DNA from: DATHBD01 sp035296325
GTDB lineage: Bacteria; Actinomycetota; Actinomycetes; Mycobacteriales; Micromonosporaceae
Length of the DNA stretch: 64,000 nt
Assembly (NCBI GenBank): GCA_035296325.1
Contig: DATHBD010000063.1
Location: 62,001-126,000 of the forward strand
Direction of reading: 5' to 3'
The notes under the pieces were generated by a model that ran no database searches, had not been told where the DNA came from, and worked only from the letters and a program-made list of their open reading frames with translations. Positions 48,864 to 57,825 of the stretch are shown here, in pieces. The position numbers were made by a program, and so were the translations under genes. Within the stretch, counting starts at the first letter, position 1. Every line of letters begins with the position of its first letter.

Positions 48864-49783
48864 CAACCGCGGGTGGCGAGCCGCTCGGACTCGGGCAGCG
48901 TCGCGACATTGATGCCGACCATGGCCTCGCCGAGCCCTCGGGAAACCTTGGCGACCACGTCCGGGTCGTCGTAGAACGTGGTCGCCTTGACGATCGCGGC
49001 GGCGCGCAGGGCCGGGTCCCCGGATTTGAAGATGCCGGAGCCGACGAAGACCCCCTCGGCGCCGAGCTGCATCATCATCGCGGCGTCGGCCGGGGTGGCG
49101 ATGCCCCCGGCGGTGAAGAGCACCACCGGCAGCTTGCCGGACGCGGCCACCTCGCGGACCAGGTCGATCGGCGCGCGAAGCTCCTTGGCGGCGGCGTAGA
49201 GCTCGGTCTCGTCGAGAATCGTCAGGCGCTTGATGTCGGCGCGGATCTGGCGCATGTGCCGGGTGGCCTCGACGACGTTTCCGGTGCCGGCCTCACCCTT
49301 CGAGCGGATCATCGCGGCCCCCTCGGAGAGGCGCCGCAGCGCCTCGCCGAGATTGGTGGCACCGCACACGAACGGCACGGTGAACGCCCACTTGTCGATG
49401 TGGTGCGCCTCGTTGGCCGGGGTGAACACCTCGGACTCGTCCACGTAGTCCACGCCGATCGCCTGCAGGACCTGGGCCTCGGCGAAGTGCCAGATCCGGG
49501 CCTTGGCCATCACCGGGATGGACACCGCGGCGATGATGCCGTCGATCATGTCCGGGTCGCTCATCCGGGAGACGCCCCCCTCGGCCCGGATGTCGGCCGG
49601 CACCCGTTCCAGCGCCATCACCGCGACGGCGCCGGCGTCCTCGGCGATCTTCGCCTGCTCAGGCGTGACAACGTCCATGATCACGCCGCCCTTGAGCATT
49701 TCCGCCATGCCGCGCTTGACCCGCGCGGAGCCGGTCACCGCGCCGGATGCGGCTGGGGTTGAAGTCTCGGTCTGCTCGGACAC
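48860..49783 (-). CDS. pdxS: Pyridoxal 5'-phosphate synthase subunit PdxS
   Basis: 307 residues. Highly conserved TIM barrel: VKRGMAEMLKGGVIMDVVT, ALERVPADIRAEGGVSRMSDP, the catalytic lysine in VMAKARIWHF, RSKGEAGTGNVVEATRH (second lysine) and AGGIATPADAAMMMQLGA. It makes PLP from ribose 5-phosphate, glyceraldehyde 3-phosphate and ammonia. A GTG at VSEQTETST is taken as the start; upstream in-frame sequence is Arg/Gly-rich and not conserved-looking. Confidence 0.97.
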   Translation of the reverse strand: MSEQTETSTPAASGAVTGSARVKRGMAEMLKGGVIMDVVTPEQAKIAEDAGAVAVMALERVPADIRAEGGVSRMSDPDMIDGIIAAVSIPVMAKARIWHFAEAQVLQAIGVDYVDESEVFTPANEAHHIDKWAFTVPFVCGATNLGEALRRLSEGAAMIRSKGEAGTGNVVEATRHMRQIRADIKRLTILDETELYAAAKELRAPIDLVREVAASGKLPVVLFTAGGIATPADAAMMMQLGAEGVFVGSGIFKSGDPALRAAAIVKATTFYDDPDVVAKVSRGLGEAMVGINVATLPESERLATRGW

Positions 49784-49881
49784 GGTGGCACGCGATCCTC
49801 TCGCCGTTGGCCTTGTCATTCCTGGCAATCCTACGCCCGGCACACCGGCGGACCGGCCGGCCAATTTCCGGGTGGCGGCCC

Positions 49882-50379
49882 TCACAACCGGACGACGGCC
49901 AGCTCAACGGTGGGATCGTCGATGTCGAAGTACGCCGGTTTGGCATACCGTCGAGCCAGTCTGAGGCCGCGCACGGTGACCCCGCGGCGGACCGCGAGCG
50001 CGTCGCGCACCACGTCGTTGTGCAACTGGCGGGCCAGCGCCACCCTGCGGTTGGCGTCGACGACCTCGCCGAACACGTCCCCCTGACTGGCGGAGATCAC
50101 CACGCGCAGCTGGTGGGTCAAATCGTTCTCCGCGGCCTCCCGGTCCTCCGGCGCCGCGTCGAGCGCACTGCGCGCCGCGAGCTCCAGGGAGGGCAACTGA
50201 ACCGCCTCGGCAAGCGCGGAGGCCGCCACGGCCCGGCGGATCAGATGGGTGTCCAGCGCGGCCTGGGCCGCGGCAGCCCGGTGGTGCAGCCGGTCGACCC
50301 GGCCGGCCGTCCAGGTCAGATACGTCGCGAGAACGACCACCATGGCCACCACCGCCACCATCGACCACATGCCGCGCAT
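49882..50379 (-). CDS. LemA-like membrane-anchored protein of unknown function
   Basis: 165 residues. One N-terminal membrane helix (MVAVVAMVVVLATYLTW) followed by helices with the spacing of LemA family proteins (RVDRLHHRAAAAQAALDTHLIRRAVAA, VVDANRRVALARQLHND) and a short C-terminal KPAYFDIDDPTVEL. The role is unknown. It lies between pimA and pdxS. Confidence 0.65.
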   Translation of the reverse strand: MRGMWSMVAVVAMVVVLATYLTWTAGRVDRLHHRAAAAQAALDTHLIRRAVAASALAEAVQLPSLELAARSALDAAPEDREAAENDLTHQLRVVISASQGDVFGEVVDANRRVALARQLHNDVVRDALAVRRGVTVRGLRLARRYAKPAYFDIDDPTVELAVVRL

Positions 50380-50475
50380 GCTAGCGCCCGCGGGCCAGCC
50401 GTGACGCCCCTGGGTGACGTGGCCGACACCGATTTCCCTGATCGCTCCCGCACGGCGCAGCGCCGCGCCACCCGC

Positions 50476-51633
50476 TCACACCCGGTCGCTCAGGTCGGAG
50501 TCGACCGGCATCCCTCCGGCCACCTCGATCGCGGCGGCGTACACCTCCAGCAGTTGCCTGGCCACCACCGGCCAGTCGTACACCCCGACCACCTGCCGGG
50601 CCTGCGCGGCCAGTTCCACCCGCCGGGCCGGATCGTCGAGCAGCGACCCCAGCGCCGCGGTCAGCGCGTCCACGTCCCCGGCCGGGAACAGCGCACCGGC
50701 CCGGCCACCGCCGAGCACCCGGCGGAACGCGTCGAGGTCGCTGGCCAGGACCGGCGTGCCGGCGGCCATCGCCTCGGTCAGAATCATGCCGAACGACTCG
50801 CCACCGATGTTGGGCGCCACGTAGACGTCCGTACTGCGCAGCATCCGGGCCTTGTCGATCTCGGACACCTTGCCCAGAAACACCATCCGGTCGCGCACCG
50901 CGGCCGGCACCTGGCCGGTCACCTCGGGCACGTCACCGGGGCCGGCCACCAGCAGCCGCAGCCCGGGCCGCTCGGCGGCGAGCCTGGTGAATGCGCGGCA
51001 CAGCACGCCGAAGCCCTTGCGCGGCTCGGTGAAGCGGCCGAGGAAGCCGACCGCGCCGCCGTCGCCGGGCCAGCCGGGTAACGGCTCGGCGCGGGCGTAC
51101 CGGGCGACGGCCACGCCGTTGGGAATTTCCCACGCGCTGCCGCCAAGGTGCTCGACCTGCACCCGACGCGCCAGGTCACTGACGGCGACCCGGCCGGTGA
51201 TCCGCTCCAGGACGAGCTGCAGCATGCCCTGCGCGGCGGCCAGGGCGCGTGACCTGGTGATGGCGGTGTGGAAGGTGGCCACCACGGGACCACGGGCGGA
51301 GAGCACGGCGAGCATGGACAGGCTCGGCGTCAGCGGCTCGTGCACATGCAGGACGTCGAACTCCCCCGCAGCCAGCCACCGCCGCACCCGGGTGGCTGAG
51401 ATCAGCCCGAACGAGACCCGCGCCACCGATCCGTTGTACGGCACCGGAACCGCGCGGCCGGCCGGCACGACGTACGACGGGCGCGATGCCTCGTCGGCGG
51501 AACCCTCATCGGACGGGGCCAGCACACTGACCTCGTGGCCCAGCGAGATCAGGGTCTCGGCGAGATCGCGCACGTGGAGCTGGACGCCGCCCGGCACGTC
51601 GAAGGAGTACGGGCACACGATGCCGACGCGCAC
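50476..51633 (-). CDS. pimA: Phosphatidyl-myo-inositol mannosyltransferase
   Basis: 385 residues. GT4 glycosyltransferase: MRVGIVCPYSFDVPGGVQ with the GGVQ acceptor loop, DVLHVHEPLTPSLSM, AVSDLARRVQ, GFLGRFTEPRKGFGVL, and the GESFGMILTEAMAAGTPVLASDL nucleotide-sugar site. PimA adds the first mannose from GDP-mannose to phosphatidylinositol on the inner membrane face. It directly follows the acyltransferase gene (9 bp) in the conserved PI/PIM cluster. Confidence 0.93.
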   Translation of the reverse strand: MRVGIVCPYSFDVPGGVQLHVRDLAETLISLGHEVSVLAPSDEGSADEASRPSYVVPAGRAVPVPYNGSVARVSFGLISATRVRRWLAAGEFDVLHVHEPLTPSLSMLAVLSARGPVVATFHTAITRSRALAAAQGMLQLVLERITGRVAVSDLARRVQVEHLGGSAWEIPNGVAVARYARAEPLPGWPGDGGAVGFLGRFTEPRKGFGVLCRAFTRLAAERPGLRLLVAGPGDVPEVTGQVPAAVRDRMVFLGKVSEIDKARMLRSTDVYVAPNIGGESFGMILTEAMAAGTPVLASDLDAFRRVLGGGRAGALFPAGDVDALTAALGSLLDDPARRVELAAQARQVVGVYDWPVVARQLLEVYAAAIEVAGGMPVDSDLSDRV

Positions 51634-51642
51634 TCGGCTCCC

Positions 51643-52611
51643 CTAGCCGCGCGCTGCGCTGCTCGGGCCGGCGGCGGCGCCGCCGGCATCCGCCCGATCG
51701 GCGGTGTGGACGCGGCCCGGTGCCCGGTCGTCGAGCCACAGCCGCTGCAGCATGTGCCAGTCCTGCGGATGCGCCGCGATGCCGAGGGCGAGGGAGTCGG
51801 CGACCCGCTGGGTCAGCTCCCGCACCCGGACGTCGAGCGACCCGGACGCCGGGTCGGGCAGCGCGAGCGGCCCGCGCAGCCGCGCCCGGGCGGTATCAGC
51901 GTCGAACCACATGTCCGCCGTGTACAACGGCGCCCCGGTGCGGATCGCGAGCAGGGCGGGGCCGGCCGGCATCCTGGTCCGCCCGCCGAAGAAGGTCACC
52001 TCGACCCCGCGCGCGGACAGGTCCCGGTCGGCCAGCAGCGGCACGATGGTCCCGGCGGCGAGGCGCTCCGCCAGCACGTCCAGCGGGGCACGGTCACCAC
52101 CGGTGAGCGGGAGGATCTCCATGCCGAGGCTCCGGCGAAACGCCAGAAACCGCTCGTACACCCCCTCGGGGCGCAATCGTTCCGCCACCGTGGTGATCGG
52201 CCAGCCGGATGCGGCGACCCACGCACCGGCGGCGTCCCAGTTCCCGGCATGCGGCAGCGCCACGACAGCACCATGGCCGGCGGCGATGTCGGCCTCCAGC
52301 GCCGCGCGGCCGTCGAGGTGGAAGCCCGCCAGGATCTGCTCGCGGGTCAGGCCGGGCAGCCGGAAGGCCTCCAGCCAGTACCGGGCGTACGAGCGCGTCG
52401 CCTGCCGTACCAGCTCGGCGTGCTCGGCGTCGGAGCGTTCCGGGCCGACGACCCGGCGCAGGTTGTCGGCCAGCCGTTGGGTGCCCCGCCCCGGTCGGCG
52501 CGCGGCCCGGTCGGCGACGGCCGCGGCGACCGGCCAACTGACCGCCCGCGGCACGCCGCGGACCAGCCGCATGCCGGCGGCGTACCCGAACTCGATCAAC
52601 CGGTCCTTCAC
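51643..52611 (-). CDS. Phosphatidylinositol mannoside acyltransferase
   Basis: 322 residues of the lysophospholipid/lipid A acyltransferase family. The active-site HxxxxD motif is LPHAGNWDAAG; also RLRPEGVYERFLAFRRSLGME and LLADRDLSARGVEVTFFGG. Equivalent to mycobacterial PatA, which acylates mannose of PIM. GTG start overlapping the pgsA stop. The Ala/Gly-rich C-terminal tail is not conserved in character. Confidence 0.92.
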   Translation of the reverse strand: MKDRLIEFGYAAGMRLVRGVPRAVSWPVAAAVADRAARRPGRGTQRLADNLRRVVGPERSDAEHAELVRQATRSYARYWLEAFRLPGLTREQILAGFHLDGRAALEADIAAGHGAVVALPHAGNWDAAGAWVAASGWPITTVAERLRPEGVYERFLAFRRSLGMEILPLTGGDRAPLDVLAERLAAGTIVPLLADRDLSARGVEVTFFGGRTRMPAGPALLAIRTGAPLYTADMWFDADTARARLRGPLALPDPASGSLDVRVRELTQRVADSLALGIAAHPQDWHMLQRLWLDDRAPGRVHTADRADAGGAAAGPSSAARG

Positions 52612-53228
52612 GGGGTGGCACCGCGTTCCGCCTGGCGGTACACGTGCAGCATCCGCTGGCCGACCGTGATCAGCGACAACGCGGCAAGCACCCAGAGGGT
52701 GATCTCCAGGGCGTACGGCACGCCGACACCGTGCAGCAGCCCGCCGATGCCGATCATGACCAGGCGCTCCGGTCGCTCGGCGATGCCCACGTTGGCGGTC
52801 AGCCCGAGACCCTCGGCCCGCGCCTTGACGTAGGAGACGACCTGGCCCAGCACCAGGCACAGCAGCGCGGCGACGGCACCGCTGCGGTGCCCGTGCACGG
52901 CGAGCCAGTAGGCCACCGAGCCGAAGATCGCGCCGTCCGCGATGCGGTCCATCGTGGAGTCCAGGAATGCGCCGAAGGGCCGCTCGCGACCCAGCGCCCG
53001 CGCCATCGTGCCGTCAAGCATGTCGGTGAGGGCACTCAGCGTCACAATGATCAACGCCGTGATGAAGTGGCCGCGCGCACCGAAGCCGATCGCGCCGACG
53101 AGCACCCCGATCGTGCCGGCGATCGTCACAGCGTCCGGCGAAACGCCGACGCGGAGCAGCGCCCGGGCTGTGGGTTCGACCACCCACGCCAGCCCGGCGC
53201 GGGCGGCAACACTGAAGATCTTCGCCAT
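52608..53228 (-). CDS. pgsA: Phosphatidylinositol phosphate synthase (CDP-alcohol phosphatidyltransferase)
   Basis: 206 residues, about six helices. The complete family motif DG-x2-AR-x8-G-x3-D-x3-D is present (DGTMARALG ... FGAFLDSTMD). In this neighbourhood the enzyme joins CDP-diacylglycerol with inositol 1-phosphate, feeding the next two genes. ATG at MAKIFSVAARAG with GGGAGC upstream. Immediate co-operonic partner of the PIM acyltransferase and pimA. Confidence 0.93.
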   Translation of the reverse strand: MAKIFSVAARAGLAWVVEPTARALLRVGVSPDAVTIAGTIGVLVGAIGFGARGHFITALIIVTLSALTDMLDGTMARALGRERPFGAFLDSTMDRIADGAIFGSVAYWLAVHGHRSGAVAALLCLVLGQVVSYVKARAEGLGLTANVGIAERPERLVMIGIGGLLHGVGVPYALEITLWVLAALSLITVGQRMLHVYRQAERGATP

Positions 53229-53416
53229 GGCGCTCCCACCATAGCGACGTGGCGGCCGCAACGGTGCACCGCCACGGCGGCGACGCGGTGAGCGCCGGGC
53301 GGCACCGACGATGGGTTCACCGACGAGGCACGCGTCAGGGTTGTGTCGGTGCTGTCTGGGGTGTGGGATCGATGTGGGAGCCTCAACGGTGCTCGGTGGG
53401 TGATCGGAGGCACGTG

Positions 53417-55579
53417 ATGGCGCAGAAACACCAGGAAAAGGGGCTCACCGGTGCCGCACCGGTGGTGGACGGCCCCGGCAGGGTCCGCAACGTGGTGCTG
53501 GTCGGGCACTCCGGCGCGGGCAAGACGACGCTGGTCGAGGCACTGCTCGCCGCCAGCGGCACCATCCCGCGCGCCGGCGCGGTCCCGGACGGCACCACGG
53601 TGTGCGACTGGGACCCGTCCGCGGTGCGTCAGCAGCGCTCGGTTGCCCTGGCATGCGCGCCGCTGACGTACCGGGACATCAAGGTCAATCTGCTGGACAC
53701 GCCGGGCTACGCCGACTTCGTGGGTGAACTGCGCGCCGGGCTGCGCGCCGCCGACGCCGCGCTCTTCGTGGTCTCCGCCGTGGACGGGATGGACGCCGCC
53801 ACCGCGTCGCTGTGGGAGGAGTGCGCCGCACTGGACCTGCCCCGCGCGGTCGCCGTCACCCGGCTGGACCACGCCCGGGCCGACTTCGACGAGACCGTCG
53901 CGCTGTGCCAGCGCGTCTTCGGCGACAACGTCCTCCCGCTGTACCTGCCGATGCACGGGGCGGACCGGGTGAGTGTGCAGGGGCTGATCGGGCTGATCAC
54001 CCAGCGGGTGTTCGACTACTCCGCGGGCTTCCCGCCGGCGGTACAGGAGCCGGACGCCGAGCACCTGCCGGCCATCGAGGAAGCCCGTAACGAGTTGCTC
54101 GAAGGCATCATCGCCGAGAGCGAGGACGAGTCGCTGATGGACCGCTACCTCTCCGGCGAGGAGATCGAAACCTCGCTGATCATCGACGACCTGGAGAAGG
54201 CGGTGGCCCGCGGGCACTTCTACCCGGTCGTCGGCGTCTGCGCGGTCACCGGCCTGGGGCTCGACGCGCTGCTGGAGGTGCTCACCAGCGCCTTCCCCTC
54301 CCCGCCGGAGCACACCCTGCCGGCGGTCACGTTCCTGGACGGGTCGCCGCACGAGCCGTTGACCTGCGACCGGGACGGGCCCCTGGTCGCCGAAGTGGTC
54401 AAGACCACGATCGATCCCTACGTCGGGCGGGTCTCGCTGGTCCGGGTCTTCTCCGGCACCCTGCGCCCCGACCAGCCGGTGCACGTCGCGGGCCACGGCA
54501 TGGCCGAACGCGGACACCCCGACCACGACGCCGACGAGCGGTTCTCGCACCTGTACTCGCCACTCGGCGCCGCACTGCGCGAGGTGCCGTTCTGCGTCGC
54601 CGGTGACATCTGCGCGGTGACCAAGTCGGCCACCGCGGAGACCGGGGACACCATTTCGGCCCGCGAGACGCCGCTGCTGGTGGCGCCGTGGGAGATGCCC
54701 GAGCCGCTGCTGCCGGTCGCGATCGTGGCGAAGACCCGCTCCGACGAGGACGCCATGGCCAAGAATCTGGGGCGCCTGGTGGCCGGCGACCCCACGATGC
54801 GCCTGGAGCGAAATCCGGAGACCCACCAGCTCGTCCTGTGGTGCATGGGCGAGGCGCACGCCGACGTCGTCCTGGACCGGCTGCGGGCCGGTGGGGTCGA
54901 GCTCGACACCGAGCCGGTACGGGTGCCGCTGCGCGAGACGTTCGCGGTCAAGGGCAAGGGGCACGGCCGTCACGTCAAGCAGTCCGGCGGGCACGGCCAG
55001 TACGCCGTGTGCGACATCGAGGTCGAGCCGCTCGACCGCGGAGCGGGCTTCGAGTTCGTGGACCGGGTGGTCGGCGGCGCGGTGCCGCACAACTACGTCC
55101 CCTCGGTGGAGAAGGGGGTCCGGGCCCAGATGGACCGGGGCATCATCGCCGGGCACCCGATCGTGGACATCCGGGTGACCCTGGTCGACGGCAAGGCCCA
55201 CTCGGTGGACTCCTCCGACGCCGCGTTCACCACGGCCGGCAGCCTCGCGCTGCGTGACGCCGCCAGCCACGGGCAGCTCACCCTGCTGGAGCCGGTGGAC
55301 GACGTGGTCATCCGGGTGCCCGACCAGTCCGTCGGCGCGGTGATGAGCGACCTGTCCAGCCGGCGCGCACGGGTGCTCGGCACCGAACCGGACCCGGCTG
55401 CCGCCGAGCGGACGCTCGTCCGCGCCGAGGTTCCGGCCACCGAACTGGTGCGCTACGCCGTCGAGCTGCGCGCCATAACGTCAGGTGCCGGTACCTTCCG
55501 CCGGGCCGCACTGCGCTACGACCCGATGCCGGCCCACCTCGCCGAACAGGTCCGCAAGGAGCACAGCTCCCGCGGCTGA
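53417..55579 (+). CDS. Elongation factor G-like protein (EF-G2)
   Basis: 720 residues with all EF-G domains. G1 GHSGAGKTT (30-38), G3 DTPGYADF (94-101), but the guanine-specificity motif reads TRLD (148-151) instead of NKxD. Domain IV has KQSGGHGQYAVCDIEVEPL, as in EF-G2. Such second EF-Gs in actinomycetes (e.g. mycobacterial FusA2) lack proven translocation activity. GGAGG lies 6 nt before the ATG. It is divergent from pgsA and absent from that place in the mycobacterial order. Confidence 0.92.
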   Translation: MAQKHQEKGLTGAAPVVDGPGRVRNVVLVGHSGAGKTTLVEALLAASGTIPRAGAVPDGTTVCDWDPSAVRQQRSVALACAPLTYRDIKVNLLDTPGYADFVGELRAGLRAADAALFVVSAVDGMDAATASLWEECAALDLPRAVAVTRLDHARADFDETVALCQRVFGDNVLPLYLPMHGADRVSVQGLIGLITQRVFDYSAGFPPAVQEPDAEHLPAIEEARNELLEGIIAESEDESLMDRYLSGEEIETSLIIDDLEKAVARGHFYPVVGVCAVTGLGLDALLEVLTSAFPSPPEHTLPAVTFLDGSPHEPLTCDRDGPLVAEVVKTTIDPYVGRVSLVRVFSGTLRPDQPVHVAGHGMAERGHPDHDADERFSHLYSPLGAALREVPFCVAGDICAVTKSATAETGDTISARETPLLVAPWEMPEPLLPVAIVAKTRSDEDAMAKNLGRLVAGDPTMRLERNPETHQLVLWCMGEAHADVVLDRLRAGGVELDTEPVRVPLRETFAVKGKGHGRHVKQSGGHGQYAVCDIEVEPLDRGAGFEFVDRVVGGAVPHNYVPSVEKGVRAQMDRGIIAGHPIVDIRVTLVDGKAHSVDSSDAAFTTAGSLALRDAASHGQLTLLEPVDDVVIRVPDQSVGAVMSDLSSRRARVLGTEPDPAAAERTLVRAEVPATELVRYAVELRAITSGAGTFRRAALRYDPMPAHLAEQVRKEHSSRG

Positions 55580-55601
55580 CCGGCGGCTCCGGGAGCCGGT
55601 C

Positions 55602-55643
55602 GTGCGGTGCCGGTGGGAGTCTCCTCCCGGGCCGGCACCGCAC
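55602..55643. terminator. Bidirectional terminator between EF-G2 and glycosidase genes
   Basis: GTGCGGTGCCGG and CCGGCACCGCAC make a 12-bp perfect stem; inside it GGGAG/CTCCC adds a second short stem. It lies between two convergent stop codons. Confidence 0.8.
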
Positions 55644-55665
55644 GGCGGCCAGCCGGCTGTGGCGG

Positions 55666-57612
55666 TCAGCCGGGCGGGGCGAGGTTGGTCATCCGGAGGA
55701 CCCGGACCCCGAAGGGCGGCAGGTCCACCGCGTCGATGGGCTCGCCGGTGTGCAGGTCGACGAGGTCCGATGCGGCGTAGCTGCGTGGTGTGATGGTGAG
55801 TGGGCTGGCGCTCTGGCTCACCAGCCAGACGAAGCGGACCCCGTCCTCGCGGTCCAGGCAGTCGACCAGCACCCGCGGGTCGTCCACCTCGATCGGCACG
55901 GTGACGCCCGCCTCGCGGGCCAACGCCGCGTACAGCCGCCAGGTCTGTTCCGGGTTGACGTGGGCGGTGGCCGCCGCCATCGCCTCGATCGGGTACGTAC
56001 ACAGGATGATGGCGCCGGTACCGACCCGGCGGCGCAGCAGTGCCGGTCGGCCCTCCCCGTCGGTCGCGAGGACCTCCGCGTCGACCGCCTCGACCGGCAG
56101 GTACGCGCGGAGGTTGGCGTTGCCGCCGGCGGTGAACTCCACCGTCTCGCCGGCCTTGAGCCCACCGAAGTCGACGTCGAGGGTCCACCGGATCCGGTCC
56201 GCCGCGATCGGGTCGACCATCCCGTACCGCAGCAGGTGGCGGACGCCGAAGATGTCGTTCAGACCCGCGTACCAGGGGCCCCGCTGGTTGTCCGTGCCGC
56301 CCGGCGAGTACGACACGTACACCGTCGCGCCGTCGGCGGCGAGCCGCTCCAGCCGGCGCCAGCCCGGCCCGGTCAGCTGCTTGCACGACGGCACCAGGTA
56401 GAGGCGGCAGTCGTCGCCGATGCCGGCGCTCTCCCGGATGAACCCGGCCGGCGTGCCGGCCTCGCGGGCGGCGAGGTAGGCCTGCTCCAGACCGGCCAGG
56501 GCGGTCTCCTGGTCGCGTGGGTCGGTGAACGGAAATTCGCTGTCCACGTGGGCCGGGACCACGATGCCGACGTCGGTCGGCGCGCGCTCACAGCGGTGCG
56601 GCTCGACGGCGGCCAGGACCGACGCGAACGCGGCCATCTCGCGGAGCGAGTCCTTCGGTGCACCGCGGGAGTCGGTCACGCCGAAGTGCAGTTCGAACGG
56701 GTGGTGACTGTACGGCGGCTCATCGATCAGGTCGTCGAAGTCGGTGTTGTTCCAGGCGACCCAGCCGGTCGAGCCACCGAGCAGCGAGTTGTGCAGGACC
56801 TGGCGGTAGTACGCGCCGAGGTGGTCGTCGGAGATGAAGTCCGACGAGGCACCGAACTCCTCCAGTACCACCGGAAGGCCGAAGCTGGTTGCGAGGTCGC
56901 ACACGAAACCGGTCCGCAGATGCAGCCGGACCGGGTCGGTGCCCATCGGGTAGATGTGCGGCCCCACCCAGTCGATCAGCGGCGTGAGCTCGCGCAGCCG
57001 GTACCCGCTGGAGACACCGCTGAGTTCGACGGTCCACGCCCCGTCGCCCAGCGAGATGGGTTGGGTGGCGCCCCCGGCGCGCAGGCCCTGGACCACCAAC
57101 TGCGCCCAGGTCGTGACGCTCTCCACCGTGCCGGTACCGCCGTAGATCGGCATCTCGTTGGTGACGATCCACGCCACGACCGCCGGGTGCCCGGCAAACC
57201 GCCGGGCCACCTGCTCGCCGAACCACGCCTGCCGGCCCACCATCCACACGTCGGTGTACAGGTCGCGGCCACCGCGCCACGGCGGGTCCCAGTTCTCGCC
57301 GGACATGTGCCCGACGATGAGCGTGGGGATCGTCCCCAGCCCGGCGGCGGTGTGCAGGTCCAGGAAATCGCCGAACCGGTCCAGTAACGTCTCGTCCACC
57401 GCGTCGGGGGTCGGCATGAAGTCCGGCCAGTAGAAGAACGACCTGGTCAGGGTCAGTCCGTGGTCGGACAGGACCTGGAGTTCTTCGGCCACGGTGGCCG
57501 CGTCGTACTGCACCCACATCCGTGGGCCGCCCACCCGGGACCAGAAGTTCACGCCCAGCCACGGGATGTTGGCGCCGGACTCCGGCGTCAGGGAAACCAG
57601 GTTTCGCCGCAC
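55666..57612 (-). CDS. Clan GH-A glycoside hydrolase (GH5/cellulase-like)
   Basis: 648 residues, no signal peptide, so probably cytoplasmic. N-terminal (beta/alpha)8 barrel: NFWSRVGGPRMW, the acid/base in AWIVTNEMP (Glu153), and the nucleophile in VVLEEFGASSDF (Glu252), with WVAWNNTDF closing the barrel. A second domain (~350-560) resembles the trimerisation/GATase-like domain of GH42-type enzymes, followed by a beta-sandwich end. The substrate (beta-mannoside, glucoside or galactoside) is unknown. GTG chosen: AAGGAG is 7 nt upstream, whereas a TTG two codons earlier is too close. Confidence 0.82.
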   Translation of the reverse strand: MRRNLVSLTPESGANIPWLGVNFWSRVGGPRMWVQYDAATVAEELQVLSDHGLTLTRSFFYWPDFMPTPDAVDETLLDRFGDFLDLHTAAGLGTIPTLIVGHMSGENWDPPWRGGRDLYTDVWMVGRQAWFGEQVARRFAGHPAVVAWIVTNEMPIYGGTGTVESVTTWAQLVVQGLRAGGATQPISLGDGAWTVELSGVSSGYRLRELTPLIDWVGPHIYPMGTDPVRLHLRTGFVCDLATSFGLPVVLEEFGASSDFISDDHLGAYYRQVLHNSLLGGSTGWVAWNNTDFDDLIDEPPYSHHPFELHFGVTDSRGAPKDSLREMAAFASVLAAVEPHRCERAPTDVGIVVPAHVDSEFPFTDPRDQETALAGLEQAYLAAREAGTPAGFIRESAGIGDDCRLYLVPSCKQLTGPGWRRLERLAADGATVYVSYSPGGTDNQRGPWYAGLNDIFGVRHLLRYGMVDPIAADRIRWTLDVDFGGLKAGETVEFTAGGNANLRAYLPVEAVDAEVLATDGEGRPALLRRRVGTGAIILCTYPIEAMAAATAHVNPEQTWRLYAALAREAGVTVPIEVDDPRVLVDCLDREDGVRFVWLVSQSASPLTITPRSYAASDLVDLHTGEPIDAVDLPPFGVRVLRMTNLAPPG

Positions 57613-57661
57613 TCGCAAGCTCCTTCACATCCCCGCGCCCGCGGACGCGGCCGATGAAAGG

Positions 57662-57691
57662 ATCAGAGCACCGAACCGGTTAAGTTGTCAA
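57662..57691 (-). promoter_or_regulatory. Candidate glycosidase promoter with CCGG-centred operator
   Basis: On the minus strand a consensus TTGACA -35 is followed after 18 nt by TCTGAT (-10-like), ~50 nt before the glycosidase start. Between them TTAACCGGTTCG (57672-57683) is a near-perfect palindrome with a central CG, as in LacI-family operators. No LacI gene is in the window. Confidence 0.45.
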
Positions 57692-57825
57692 CGACCACCT
57701 TGGATATCTGGCCAACGCGGGCACCCCGACGGGGGTCTCGGCGAGCTGCGGGCCCGACGAGGAGAGCGGGCCGAGGGCCTTCCCGCGTACCGTGTGAGGC
57801 GGCGGTCCCGGGTGTGGAGGTCGGC

